The notes: a model not told the origin generated them from the letters alone. Shown: positions 8,399-16,394, counted from the stretch's first letter. The stretch: 52,725 bases of DNA from VRUE01 sp036406595 (GCA_036406595.1 DASXAR010000048.1:1-52725), one strand, 5' to 3'. Numbers and translations are program-made.

Positions 8399-9147
8399 CA
8401 GTTCTCCCTCCCGAGCATCACGACGGTGGAGCCGACATGGGCCTGGGTGGCCGCGATCCGCCGTCGTCCCCGCGGACGCAGGCCTGCCTCCAAGGCCTCG
8501 GCCTCCAGGGTGGCCGCATTCAGCGCCGTCAGCCGAACCTCGTCGACCTCCTCGCTGATCTCGCCATCCGGGGAGACAGCCTGGCGCAGACGCCGAATGC
8601 GCGCGGAGGCGGGCGTGACGTCGATTCCGATCGGAAGGCTCGAGTGAAGCCAGCCGTCGCACTCGCGAGCGTCGGGGAGCGGGAGGGGGGCGCCATGGGC
8701 CGGAACCATCCGCTCAACGATGGCAAAGGCGGCGATTCCGCCGGGGAGCAGGTGCTCGGCGACGCACCTCATGCAGGAGATCCGCTCATCGCGCCCCTCG
8801 AAGAGCTGAACCAGCTGCATCGGGGCAATCGTGAGAGAGAAGCGGCCTCCGAGGCGAAAGTCGCGAGCGTCGCCGACCTCCGCTTCCACCGGCAGGTGGG
8901 CGGCACGCTCGGCGAGGGTCTCGACCAGGATCGGGTCGCTGTCCAGCCCGACCACACGGTGCCCGCCACCCGCGAGGCGCAGTGCCACCCGGCCGGTTCC
9001 GCAGCCGAGGTCGAGGACTGTGCCCGCGGCCAGATCGGCGAGCTGGGACCAGGTGTCGAGGTCGGCCGTATAGGCGCCGCACTCGACGTCGTGCCAGATC
9101 ACCGCCTCACCGATTTGCACGCTTGCTCGCTCCGCGCTCATCTCCAC
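8398..9147 (-). CDS. Class I SAM-dependent methyltransferase inserted between murT and gatD
   Basis: A 249-residue Rossmann-fold methyltransferase. Motif I is VLDLGCGTGRVALRLA, with the acidic residue binding the SAM ribose in VVGLDSDP and post-I elements GDARDF and LLPGGI. The acceptor is not predictable. It sits inside the murT-gatD pair: its start is 11 nt after murT and its stop overlaps the gatD start by one base. That position suggests a linked envelope or peptidoglycan-precursor role, but this is inference from context only. The start could also be the ATG two codons inside. Confidence 0.82.
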   Translation of the reverse strand: MEMSAERASVQIGEAVIWHDVECGAYTADLDTWSQLADLAAGTVLDLGCGTGRVALRLAGGGHRVVGLDSDPILVETLAERAAHLPVEAEVGDARDFRLGGRFSLTIAPMQLVQLFEGRDERISCMRCVAEHLLPGGIAAFAIVERMVPAHGAPLPLPDARECDGWLHSSLPIGIDVTPASARIRRLRQAVSPDGEISEEVDEVRLTALNAATLEAEALEAGLRPRGRRRIAATQAHVGSTVVMLGREN

Positions 9148-9157
9148 CGTCCCTGCT

Positions 9158-10546
9158 TCACCGCCAGAACTCCCGGGTCAGTCCTCGGTCGGAGAGCATC
9201 CTGTGCAGCTCGAGCAGCGCGGTGTAGGTCGGCAGGGCGAAGAGCCGCTCGGGCGCACCCGCTATGGCACGATCGAGGGAGGACGCGATCCCGGCCTCGA
9301 CCGCGATCGCATCGGGCGGCCAACCCGCGTACTTGAGGCGAACCGCCATCTCCGCCGCGCGGGTGCCGGCGCAGGTCACCCTTCGCACCCGGTCTCCGAG
9401 CGGCTCGAAGTCGGCGTCCCAGACCCAGGAGACGTCGCGACCGTCGGCGATCCGGTCGTTGAGGCCGATCCAGAGGTCGATCTTCTCCCTCTCCGCCTCG
9501 AGGCCGAGGGTGCGCAGCACCTCGTTTGCGCCGGCCGGATTCTTGATCAGCAGGATCGAAACGCGCTTGCCGGCGACCTCCACGGTCTCCACCCGGCCAA
9601 AGGCGCCGCGCAGCCCCTTCAGCGCCGAGGCGATGCTCGGGGGGTCGATTCCGAGGCGGAGACCCGCTGCAACCGCCGCCAGGGCGTTGTAGACGTTGTA
9701 GAGGCCCGGCAGGGGAAGCTCGAGCGTCAGCTCTCCCTCGGGGGTCGCAATCAGCACCTTCGAGCCATCCATCCCGCGCAGCTCGATCGCCGTCGCCGCA
9801 ACGTCCGGCCTCGGGCGCTCGGCTCCGCAGCTGGGGCAGGCGTAGTGGCCGAGGTGGGCGACGAACGCGCGCTCGTAGCGGTAGGGATGGCCGCAGCGGC
9901 GGCAGTGCTTGGCGTCAAATGCATGCTGGAGCTCGGGAAGAGCCTGGGAGGTGTCCTCGATGCCGAAGTAGAGGACACCGGCCCGCCTCTTCTCGCCGTC
10001 GCGGCCGAGGTCGGCGATCAGCGGATCGTCGGCGTTGAGGACGAAGCCGGCTCGACCCGCAAGTGCTCTCACCGTTGCCGCCCAATCGTCGGCGATTGCC
10101 TCGATCTCGCCATAGCGGTCGAGTTGATCGCGGAAGAGGTTCCCGAGGACCAGCAGAGATGGGTGGAGCTGGCGCGAGACCTCGGGAAGCCAGGCCTCGT
10201 CCACCTCGAAGAGGCCCTCGCCGCCCGGCTGGTCCAACAGCGCCGTCGCGATGCCCCAGGTCATGTTCGAGCCGGCGCGGTTGTGAACCGGCCGGCGGCC
10301 GGCCGCGGCGAGGAGCGAGGCGATCATGCCGGCGGTCGTCGTCTTGCCATTGGTGGCGCTGACGAGGGTGGTTCCGCCGGTCAGCCGCGCGCCGAGGCGC
10401 GCGATCGCATCGGGCTCGAATCGAAGCAGCATGCGCCCGGGCAGCGTGGTCCCGCCGCCGCGGCCGCTCGCCCGGCTGGCCGCCCCCACGGCCCTGGCGG
10501 CGAGGCGCTTGATGCCGAAGAGCGCCTCGCTCGAGCCGCGGTTCAC
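9158..10546 (-). CDS. murT: Lipid II isoglutaminyl synthase, Mur-ligase-like subunit MurT
   Basis: A 462-residue Mur-ligase-fold protein that pairs with GatD to amidate D-iGlu in lipid II. The ATP-binding loop SATNGKTTTAG is at about 63-73. A four-cysteine zinc ribbon, CRRCG and CPSCG (Cys215, 218, 237, 240), is inserted in the central domain and is diagnostic of MurT. The C-terminal DUF1727 region includes NPAGANEVLRTL and WVWDADFE. The GTG start at 10546 overlaps the stop of the dagK-like gene by 4 nt. Length is normal for the family. Confidence 0.92.
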   Translation of the reverse strand: MNRGSSEALFGIKRLAARAVGAASRASGRGGGTTLPGRMLLRFEPDAIARLGARLTGGTTLVSATNGKTTTAGMIASLLAAAGRRPVHNRAGSNMTWGIATALLDQPGGEGLFEVDEAWLPEVSRQLHPSLLVLGNLFRDQLDRYGEIEAIADDWAATVRALAGRAGFVLNADDPLIADLGRDGEKRRAGVLYFGIEDTSQALPELQHAFDAKHCRRCGHPYRYERAFVAHLGHYACPSCGAERPRPDVAATAIELRGMDGSKVLIATPEGELTLELPLPGLYNVYNALAAVAAGLRLGIDPPSIASALKGLRGAFGRVETVEVAGKRVSILLIKNPAGANEVLRTLGLEAEREKIDLWIGLNDRIADGRDVSWVWDADFEPLGDRVRRVTCAGTRAAEMAVRLKYAGWPPDAIAVEAGIASSLDRAIAGAPERLFALPTYTALLELHRMLSDRGLTREFWR

Positions 10547-11439
10547 TCCTCGCCTCGGCGCGGGACGATGATGCTGAGCGCCCGGGGAAGGACCCGCAGT
10601 GAGGCCGGCAGGTCGGTGAGGTGCTCGCCGTCGGCGTACACGCGGAAGGGGCGGCTGGCGCTCAGCTCGATCCGGCTGGCGCGGAAGACCCTCACCTCGT
10701 CGAGCTCCACGTGGGTGCCCTTGAACACCTTTGGCAGGTTAGCCAGGAAGCGCAGCTTCCCAACAGAGGCGATCGTGACGATGTCCAGCTCGCCATCGGC
10801 GAGGTCGGCGTCGGGGGCGAGGAGCATTCCTCCCCCGTAGGCGCGGCTGTTCGCGGCCGCGACGGAGAAGCCGGTGAAGCGCAAGCGTTCCTCGCCGACC
10901 CGGAGGCTGAAGCGCGCCGGCTTCCAGCCGAGCAGGGTGCGCACCCCGGAGTAGGCGTAGACGAGGTTGCCGCGCAGCCAGCTGGTCTCGTTGGCGAGCT
11001 GGTTCGCCTCCGCGTCGAAGCCGGTGCTGGCGATGCCGAGGAAGCGCCTGCCGTTCGCCTCGCCGACGTCGATCCTGCGGGCGTGCCCGTCCAGGAGCAC
11101 CTCAACCGCGCCCGCCGGGTCGGTGGGAATCCCGAGCACCCGCGCGAGATCGTTTCCGCGCCCGCCGGGCACGACCCCGAGGGGCGTCTCGGAGCCGGCG
11201 AGGGCGCCGCCGATCGCCCCGATCAGCCCGTCGCCGCTCATCACGACCGGCAGCTCATCGGCTTCCACGGCCCTCACGGCGCGGGCGATCCCATCCTCGA
11301 CGCCGCGGGTCCGCTCGACCCTGAAGGCGGCGTGGCGGGCATCGAGCTCCTGCTCGACCTTGGGAAGCTGCCGCAGGGCGCGGCCATGGGCCGAGGCGGG
11401 GTTGACGAGCAGCGCCATCGGCATCTCCCCGATCTCCAT
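10543..11439 (-). CDS. Diacylglycerol kinase-family lipid kinase
   Basis: A 298-residue member of the DagK/YegS lipid kinase family, which phosphorylates diacylglycerol or related lipids. It shows the N-terminal ALLVNPASAHGRA, the nucleotide-binding glycine-rich region VVMSGDGLIGAIG (GGDGT in most relatives, here SGDGL), VVPGGRGNDLAR, and ASTGFDAEAN. The SGDGL variant leaves the exact activity uncertain. The ATG at 11439 is chosen because TAGGCT lies 8 nt upstream; the longer frame is shadow sequence. It heads the dagK-murT-methyltransferase-gatD operon. Confidence 0.87.
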   Translation of the reverse strand: MEIGEMPMALLVNPASAHGRALRQLPKVEQELDARHAAFRVERTRGVEDGIARAVRAVEADELPVVMSGDGLIGAIGGALAGSETPLGVVPGGRGNDLARVLGIPTDPAGAVEVLLDGHARRIDVGEANGRRFLGIASTGFDAEANQLANETSWLRGNLVYAYSGVRTLLGWKPARFSLRVGEERLRFTGFSVAAANSRAYGGGMLLAPDADLADGELDIVTIASVGKLRFLANLPKVFKGTHVELDEVRVFRASRIELSASRPFRVYADGEHLTDLPASLRVLPRALSIIVPRRGEE

Positions 11440-11447
11440 GTCGGGGC

Positions 11448-11453
11448 AGCCTA
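11448..11453 (-). promoter_or_regulatory. Putative -10 box (TAGGCT) for dagK-murT-methyltransferase-gatD operon
   Basis: TAGGCT on the minus strand lies 8 nt before the ATG at 11439. It overlaps the stop region of the upstream methyltransferase gene. Confidence 0.6.
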
Positions 11454-11966
11454 GAGGCTTGCGCCGAGGCGCCCGACGAAGAAGTCGCTCCCGTCGACCC
11501 CGCCGGAGGCGACCTGCTCGATGCCGTGCCGGCGGAGGTTGCGGGCGACAAGCCGGCCGACCGGGCCGGCGAGAACGAGGTGGCCGCCGGCCCTGAGGAC
11601 CCGCGCCGCCTCGCCGGGGCGGATCCGCCCCCTGAGCTGTGCCACCAGGTCGAAATGGTCGTTCGGGTAGGGCAGCGAGCCGGGCCGGCCGCGCTTGAAG
11701 GCGACCCGCCCCTCTGGGTCGAGGCCGACGCGGGCCGCGGCCCGCTGCACCGAATCCTCGGAGGCGTCCACTCCGCGGACCCGGGCCGCGGGGTACTCGC
11801 GGGCGAGGAAGAGGGCGCCGTCGCCTCCGCCGCATTCGATCTCCAGAGCCCGCTCCGGGGCTCGGGGGACCTCGAGCACCGCCGCCGCGAGCGCGATCAG
11901 GTCAGGCGATGGCATCGCAGATGAGGGCTCCGCATTCACGGGCCGATCATCGCAGTGACAGTTCAT
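11451..11966 (-). CDS. Class I SAM-dependent methyltransferase-like protein
   Basis: A short 171-residue methyltransferase-like protein. Motif I is ALEIECGGGDGALFLA (usually LDLGCGxG), the ribose-binding acidic residue is in VRGVDASED, and the post-I loop is DHFDLVAQL. The C-terminal half resembles UbiE/Methyltransf_11 proteins. The ECGGGDG variant and short length leave activity uncertain. The start is also uncertain: ATG 11966, GTG 11939 (GATGAT box 6 nt upstream) and ATG 11915 are all possible. It is divergent from the cyclophilin gene. Confidence 0.65.
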   Translation of the reverse strand: MNCHCDDRPVNAEPSSAMPSPDLIALAAAVLEVPRAPERALEIECGGGDGALFLAREYPAARVRGVDASEDSVQRAAARVGLDPEGRVAFKRGRPGSLPYPNDHFDLVAQLRGRIRPGEAARVLRAGGHLVLAGPVGRLVARNLRRHGIEQVASGGVDGSDFFVGRLGASL

Positions 11967-11967
11967 C

Positions 11968-11973
11968 TAGGCT
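11968..11973 (+). promoter_or_regulatory. Putative -10 box (TAGGCT), leaderless cyclophilin gene
   Basis: TAGGCT lies 9 nt before the ATG at 11983, within a recurring ATCTAGGCT context. Confidence 0.6.
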
Positions 11974-11982
11974 CTTGCGCCG

Positions 11983-12657
11983 ATGCAGGGGACCAGCGAC
12001 CGCACCAAGCTGATCATCCTCGCCGCATTTGCGGCCGTCGCCGTCGCGGTGGTCGCGGTGATCCTGATTGCCCGCAGCGGTGGATCGGATCAGTCGGCGG
12101 CGAGTGCGAACGGCTGCAAGAGCGTCGCGGCGCCGAAGCCCAAGCAGGTCAGTTTCAAGGCGCCGAAGCAGACCGTGAAGAAGGGCGAAGCGGTCACCGC
12201 GGTCGTCGAAACCAGTTGCGGCACGTTCGACATCGCCCTCGACACCACCAGGGCGCCGAAGACCGCCAACTCCTTCGCATTCCTGATCGAAGAAGGCTTC
12301 TACGACGGGCTCTCCTTCCACCGGGTCGTCCCGGAATTCGTGATCCAGGGCGGCGACCCGCTGGGGAACGGAACCGGTGGACCGGGATACAGCGTCGATG
12401 AGAAGCCGCCGGCGAACCTCTCTTACACAAAGGGAGTCGTCGCGATGGCCAAGTCGGGGGCGGAGCCGCCGGGCCGCTCCGGCAGTCAATTCTTCGTCGT
12501 GATCGGCGCCGACGCCGGGCTGCCGCCCGAATACGCGCTGGTCGGGAAGGTGAGCGAAGGCTTCGACGTGGTCGAACGGATCGGTGAACTGGGAACCCCG
12601 TCGGAAAAACCCAAACAGCCCGTCCTGATCGAAAAGATCAGCCTCGAACGGGGCTAG
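11983..12657 (+). CDS. Membrane-anchored cyclophilin-type peptidyl-prolyl isomerase
   Basis: A 224-residue protein with one N-terminal membrane segment (about 9-31), a short linker, and a cyclophilin domain from about residue 70 facing outside. Cyclophilins isomerise Xaa-Pro bonds during folding. Visible motifs are FHRVVPEFVIQGGDP and GSQFFVVIG. 12 of 14 glutamates are encoded by GAA, whereas cytoplasmic genes nearby prefer GAG. The 3' end overlaps the convergent hydrolase by 20 nt. Two cysteines, one after the anchor and one at the domain start (TSCGTF), may be oxidised. Confidence 0.9.
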   Translation: MQGTSDRTKLIILAAFAAVAVAVVAVILIARSGGSDQSAASANGCKSVAAPKPKQVSFKAPKQTVKKGEAVTAVVETSCGTFDIALDTTRAPKTANSFAFLIEEGFYDGLSFHRVVPEFVIQGGDPLGNGTGGPGYSVDEKPPANLSYTKGVVAMAKSGAEPPGRSGSQFFVVIGADAGLPPEYALVGKVSEGFDVVERIGELGTPSEKPKQPVLIEKISLERG

Positions 12658-13528
12658 CCGCGGCGAAGAAGTCGCGGGCCCGCTCGGCGACGAGCTCGGG
12701 GCGCTCGTCGGCGATGAAGTGCCCGGAGTCCTCCACCAGCTCGACCTCCATCTCGTCGGCGTGGCGCTCGTAGCCCTCGAGGAGCTCGGGTCGCAGGACC
12801 ACGTCTCCGACCCCGAACAGCATCCGGGTGGGAACCGTCAGCCTCGAATCGGCGTAGCGGCCGCGCACGATCGGCCAGAGCTCGCGCAGCTGGAAGACCC
12901 GGTAGAGCTGCACGGCGGCCCGCGCTCGGTCGGGCTCGGCGAGGTTGTCGGCAAAGGCGCGCAGGGTCGCCTCGTCCCAGACCTCGCGAAGGGTCGATCC
13001 GGATCGCAGGACGCGCGGGACGAAGCCGCCGCGCCGGTGCAGCTGGTATCCGACGACCGGCGTCATGATCAGGACCTGGTAGGCGAAGCGCCACGCGTAG
13101 GGGAGGATCGCGCGCGGGCTGCTCAGCCACGGCGTCAGGATGTTGAGGGCGAGATAGCGCTCGAAGCGCTGCGGCTCGCGCATGCAGAGGAGGAAGCCGA
13201 GCCACCCGCCCCAGTCATGGCCGACCAGCTTCACCCGCTCGATTCCCATCTCGTCGAGCACTGCGAGCACGTCGTCGGCGAGGTTCTCCTTCTCGTATCC
13301 GTCGCGAGGGGCGTCGGACCAGCCGAAGCCGCGCAGGTCGAGGGCCAGGACGCGGTGTCGGTCGGCGAGGGCCGGCATCAGGTTCCGCCACTCGTACCAG
13401 TGCTGCGGCCACCCGTGCAGGCAGAGGACGACGTCGTCGCCCTGACCCGCTTCCGCGACGTGGAAGTCGAGGCCGCGGGCGCGAACGGATCGGTGACTGA
13501 CGCCCTCGACAGACGGGAGCTCTGACAT
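12638..13528 (-). CDS. Alpha/beta hydrolase, epoxide hydrolase-like
   Basis: A 296-residue alpha/beta hydrolase. The oxyanion-hole region HGWPQHWYEWR and the nucleophile elbow LVGHDWGGWLG with Asp105 as nucleophile are typical of epoxide hydrolases and haloalkane dehalogenases. The catalytic His lies in VEDSGHFIADERPEL. A cap region separates the halves. The substrate is unknown. The ATG at 13528 is preferred over the GTG at 13537 because TATAGT lies 7 nt before it and would overlap the GTG. It is divergent from the peroxiredoxin gene. Confidence 0.87.
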   Translation of the reverse strand: MSELPSVEGVSHRSVRARGLDFHVAEAGQGDDVVLCLHGWPQHWYEWRNLMPALADRHRVLALDLRGFGWSDAPRDGYEKENLADDVLAVLDEMGIERVKLVGHDWGGWLGFLLCMREPQRFERYLALNILTPWLSSPRAILPYAWRFAYQVLIMTPVVGYQLHRRGGFVPRVLRSGSTLREVWDEATLRAFADNLAEPDRARAAVQLYRVFQLRELWPIVRGRYADSRLTVPTRMLFGVGDVVLRPELLEGYERHADEMEVELVEDSGHFIADERPELVAERARDFFAAASPVRG

Positions 13529-13535
13529 GGAGGCC

Positions 13536-13541
13536 ACTATA
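13536..13541 (-). promoter_or_regulatory. Putative -10 box (TATAGT), leaderless hydrolase
   Basis: TATAGT on the minus strand lies 7 nt before the ATG at 13528. It decides this start over the upstream GTG. Confidence 0.6.
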
Positions 13542-13556
13542 TGCGGCGCGCTCCTC

Positions 13557-13562
13557 TACGCT
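13557..13562 (+). promoter_or_regulatory. Putative -10 box (TACGCT), leaderless peroxiredoxin
   Basis: TACGCT lies 6 nt before the ATG at 13569, and 15 nt from the opposing TATAGT of the hydrolase. Confidence 0.55.
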
Positions 13563-13568
13563 GACCGC

Positions 13569-14069
13569 ATGGCCAAGGTCGACGTGGGCGACCCCGCACC
13601 GGACTTCGAGCTGCCCGGTACCGGCGGAAGGAACTACCGCCTCTCCGACTTCCGGGGCGAGAACGTCATCCTCGCCTTCTACCCCGGGGATGAAACGAGG
13701 GTCTGCACGGCTCAGTTCTGCTCCTATCGCGATAAGGGCGACCGGCTCGACCAGCTCGACGCAACGGTGCTCGGGATCTCGCCCCAGTCGGTCGACTCGC
13801 ACGAGCACTGGGTTCAGGAGCAGAGCCTCAACGTGCCGCTGCTCGCCGACGAGGACCTCAGCGTCAGCGGGAGCTACGGCGTTACCGGCTGGATCGGACC
13901 GCTGGCACGGCTGACCGATCTGAAGGGCTCCCCTGGGGGTCGCTACGTGATGCGCTCGATCTTCCTGATCGACGCGGAGGGCATCGTGCGCTACCGACAC
14001 GTGTCCCGGACCGGTGCGACCTTCCAGTCCGTCGAGGACCTCGAGCAGGCCGTCGCGACGCTCGCCTGA
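13569..14069 (+). CDS. Peroxiredoxin, BCP/AhpC-TSA family
   Basis: A 166-residue thioredoxin-fold peroxidase that reduces hydroperoxides. GDPAPDFELP opens the domain. The peroxidatic cysteine is Cys46 in YPGDETRVCTAQFC, and Cys51 is placed as the resolving cysteine of BCP-type enzymes (Cys45/Cys50 in E. coli). The ATG at 13569 is chosen over an in-frame upstream ATG because the family starts here and TACGCT lies 6 nt upstream. The next hydrolase gene overlaps by one base, so the two form a unit. Confidence 0.92.
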   Translation: MAKVDVGDPAPDFELPGTGGRNYRLSDFRGENVILAFYPGDETRVCTAQFCSYRDKGDRLDQLDATVLGISPQSVDSHEHWVQEQSLNVPLLADEDLSVSGSYGVTGWIGPLARLTDLKGSPGGRYVMRSIFLIDAEGIVRYRHVSRTGATFQSVEDLEQAVATLA

Positions 14070-14902
14070 TGGCCGGCTCCCCGGTCGCCTTCACGACCGG
14101 CGGGCCGCCGAAGATCCACGGCGAGAGCGCGGGGGAGGGACCGGCGGTGGTCCTCTGCCACGGGATCACCGCCACCCGCCGCTACGTCCTGCACGGCTCG
14201 AGGGCGCTGGAGCGGGTTGGCCACTCCGTCGTCACCTACGACGCGCGGGGGCATGGCGAGTCCGATCCTGCGCCGGCCGGGCAGGGTTATGGATACCCGG
14301 CGCTGGTCGCCGATCTCGAGCGGGTGGTCGCGGAGACCGTCGCGACCGAGCAATTCGTGCTCGGCGGACACTCGATGGGCGCTCACACCGCGGTCGCCTA
14401 CGCGCTCCGGCATCCGCAGCGCGTCGCGGGCCTCGTGGTGATCGGTCCGGTCTATGTGGGGGAGATCTCGGAGCGCTCGCTCGAGTACTGGGACGGGCTG
14501 GCCGCCGCGCTCGACGGGGGAGGGGTGGAGGGGTTCCTCGACTACATCGACCGCGAGGAGGAGCGGGACCCCGCCTGGCGTGAGGCCGTTCGGCGGTTCA
14601 CCCGTCAGCGCATGCTGGAGCACCGCCACCTGGATGCGCTGGTCGAGGCGCTGCGGCAGGTGCCGCGCTCGCGTCCGTTCGCGGCGCTCAACGAACTCGG
14701 CGAGCTGCGAATGCCCGCGCTCGTCGTCGCCAGCCACGACGATGCCGACCCCGGGCACCCTCGCGCGGTTGCCGAGGCCTATGCGGAGCAGCTGCCGGAG
14801 GCGCGCCTGGTCGGCGAGGAGAGGGGGGCGTCGCCGCTCGCCTGGCAGGGAGGGCGGCTGGCGCGGGAGATCGGCGCATTCTGCGCGGAGATCGCGGACT
14901 GA
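14069..14902 (+). CDS. Alpha/beta hydrolase
   Basis: A 277-residue alpha/beta hydrolase. It has HGITATRRY at the oxyanion hole, the nucleophile elbow GGHSMGAH (Ser102), and a candidate acid in ASHDDADPGHP. The expected C-terminal catalytic His is not obvious: the usual region reads ERGASPLAWQGG, with Ala where GHSP might be expected. Catalysis may use another His or be absent. The ATG overlaps the TGA of the peroxiredoxin gene by one base, so the two are translationally coupled. Substrate unknown. Confidence 0.82.
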   Translation: MAGSPVAFTTGGPPKIHGESAGEGPAVVLCHGITATRRYVLHGSRALERVGHSVVTYDARGHGESDPAPAGQGYGYPALVADLERVVAETVATEQFVLGGHSMGAHTAVAYALRHPQRVAGLVVIGPVYVGEISERSLEYWDGLAAALDGGGVEGFLDYIDREEERDPAWREAVRRFTRQRMLEHRHLDALVEALRQVPRSRPFAALNELGELRMPALVVASHDDADPGHPRAVAEAYAEQLPEARLVGEERGASPLAWQGGRLAREIGAFCAEIAD

Positions 14903-14907
14903 TCATC

Positions 14908-14913
14908 TAGCCT
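14908..14913 (+). promoter_or_regulatory. Putative -10 box (TAGCCT) for the PRC-VKOR-DsbA unit
   Basis: TAGCCT lies 7 nt before the ATG at 14921, in a CATCTAG context. Confidence 0.6.
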
Positions 14914-14920
14914 TCGCTCG

Positions 14921-15256
14921 ATGGACATCGGGCAGTCGATCCACTACGCGGCGGTGAGGCGAGGCACGCCGGTTTATGGCGCGGACGAGGTCGAGGTCGG
15001 CAGGGTCGAGGCGATGCTCGACAACTACCGCGAGCACATCTTCGACGGGGTGGTCTTCTCGGGGTCGGATGGCAGGCTGCGCTTCGTCGACGCCCCCGAG
15101 GTCGCGCGCACCGCGGAGAACGGAGTCCTGCTCCGGATCGACGCCGAGGAGGCCGCGCGGCTGGGCCCGCCGGACAAGGGCAACCCGAGCTTCCGGCCCA
15201 ACCTGAGAGCCGGGCGGCTCGGGCGTCTCTTCGGTGGCGGATGGAAGCGGCGCTGA
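14921..15256 (+). CDS. Small PRC-barrel-like protein
   Basis: A 111-residue protein whose first 85 residues look like a PRC-barrel or DUF2171-type small beta domain: GTPVYGADEVEVGRVEAML, then DGVVFSG and RLRFVDAPEV. The C-terminus is glycine- and arginine-rich. Such domains occur in RNA-processing and photosystem proteins; the function here is unknown. It is the first gene of a unit with VKOR (overlap 16 nt) and DsbA. The link to disulfide formation is only positional. Confidence 0.7.
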   Translation: MDIGQSIHYAAVRRGTPVYGADEVEVGRVEAMLDNYREHIFDGVVFSGSDGRLRFVDAPEVARTAENGVLLRIDAEEAARLGPPDKGNPSFRPNLRAGRLGRLFGGGWKRR

Positions 15257-15693
15257 AGCAGCTGCGGGCGCCCGCGGAGGCGACCCTCCAGCGCGCCTCC
15301 GCGTTCGGGGCAGCGTTCGGCATCGGAATCGCCACCTACATCGCCCTATCGGCGGCGGCGGGGGACGCGCCCGCCTGCATCGACGGCTCCCACGGATGCC
15401 TGACCGTCGCCGAAAGCTCCTATTCGCATCTGCTCGGGATCAACGTCGCGGTCTTCGGCATCGCCGGCTACGCCGTCCTGCTCGTCGTCGCGATGATGCG
15501 GGGAGATGCCGCCCGGCTGACCGGCTTCGCGCTCGGCCTCATCGGCTTCGGGTTCAGCGTCTACCTAACCTACCTGGAGCTTTTCGCGATCGACGCGATC
15601 TGCCAGTGGTGTGTCGCGAGCGCGATCGTGATGACCGTCGTCTTTGCGATCAACACGACGCGGATGATGCGCTACGTGGGAACCGAGACTTGA
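15241..15693 (+). CDS. Vitamin K epoxide reductase (VKOR) family membrane protein
   Basis: A 150-residue integral membrane protein with about four hydrophobic segments. Bacterial VKOR reoxidises DsbA-like proteins and passes electrons to quinone. The loop cysteines are Cys46 and Cys53 (CIDGSHGC), followed by the family Ser in ESSYSHLLG, and the redox centre CQWC is Cys121/Cys124. It lacks a fused thioredoxin domain; the next gene supplies it. The ATG at 15241 overlaps the upstream ORF by 16 nt. The stop overlaps the TTG start of the DsbA gene. Confidence 0.92.
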   Translation: MEAALKQLRAPAEATLQRASAFGAAFGIGIATYIALSAAAGDAPACIDGSHGCLTVAESSYSHLLGINVAVFGIAGYAVLLVVAMMRGDAARLTGFALGLIGFGFSVYLTYLELFAIDAICQWCVASAIVMTVVFAINTTRMMRYVGTET

Positions 15694-16394
15694 GCGATCG
15701 CGAGGAGCGCCGGCGCCGGCTCGTGCAGCTGGGGAGCGCCGCGGCGTTCCTCGCGATCGTCGTCGTCGCGGTCCTGATCGTGATCTCCCAGAGCCAGACC
15801 GAGGGAGGCGACACCAACCTCGAGGACGTCGGGCTCGTCAACCACGAGCTGCGGGGAATCCCGCAGGAAGGGCTTGCGCTTGGCCGTGCCGCCCCGGTCA
15901 AGCTCGTCGAGTTCGGCGACCTTCAGTGCCCGTCATGCAGAGCGGTTGCAGAAGACGCGATGCCGGGGCTGATCGACTCCAGGGTGCGAAACGGCTCCGC
16001 CCGGCTCGAATTTCGGAACTTCGTGATCATCGGCGACGAATCGACCCCGGCGGGAGCGGCCGCGATCGCGGCCGGAATGCAGGGGCACGGCTGGAACTTC
16101 ATCGAGCTCTTCTACCGGAACCAGGGCACCGAGAATTCCGGATACGTCACCGACGAATTCCTGACCTCGCTCGCGAAAAGCGCCGGCGTGCCCGACATCG
16201 CGCGCTGGAACAGGGACCGCCGGAGCAATGACGCGATCGCGCAGGTCGAGCGCAGCACCGAAGAAGCGGATGGGCTGGGCTTCGACGGGACGCCGTCGTT
16301 CGCGGTCGAAAGCCCCGGCACCAAGGGGCTCGAACCGCTCGGATTCCTCAGCTCGACGGGCGACCTCGAAGCGGCGGTGGACAAGGCTCGCTAG
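15690..16394 (+). CDS. Membrane-anchored DsbA-like thiol oxidoreductase
   Basis: A 234-residue protein with a basic N-terminus, one membrane segment (about 14-32) and an extracytoplasmic DsbA/thioredoxin_4 domain. The active site is Cys80/Cys83 in DLQCPSC, and the cis-Pro loop is GTPSFAV. It oxidises exported proteins and should be recycled by the VKOR encoded just upstream. I chose the TTG at 15690, which overlaps the VKOR stop (TTGA), because it gives a normal inside-positive anchor and no other start fits. Glutamate codons shift toward GAA in the extracytoplasmic half. Confidence 0.9.
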   Translation: MSDREERRRRLVQLGSAAAFLAIVVVAVLIVISQSQTEGGDTNLEDVGLVNHELRGIPQEGLALGRAAPVKLVEFGDLQCPSCRAVAEDAMPGLIDSRVRNGSARLEFRNFVIIGDESTPAGAAAIAAGMQGHGWNFIELFYRNQGTENSGYVTDEFLTSLAKSAGVPDIARWNRDRRSNDAIAQVERSTEEADGLGFDGTPSFAVESPGTKGLEPLGFLSSTGDLEAAVDKAR

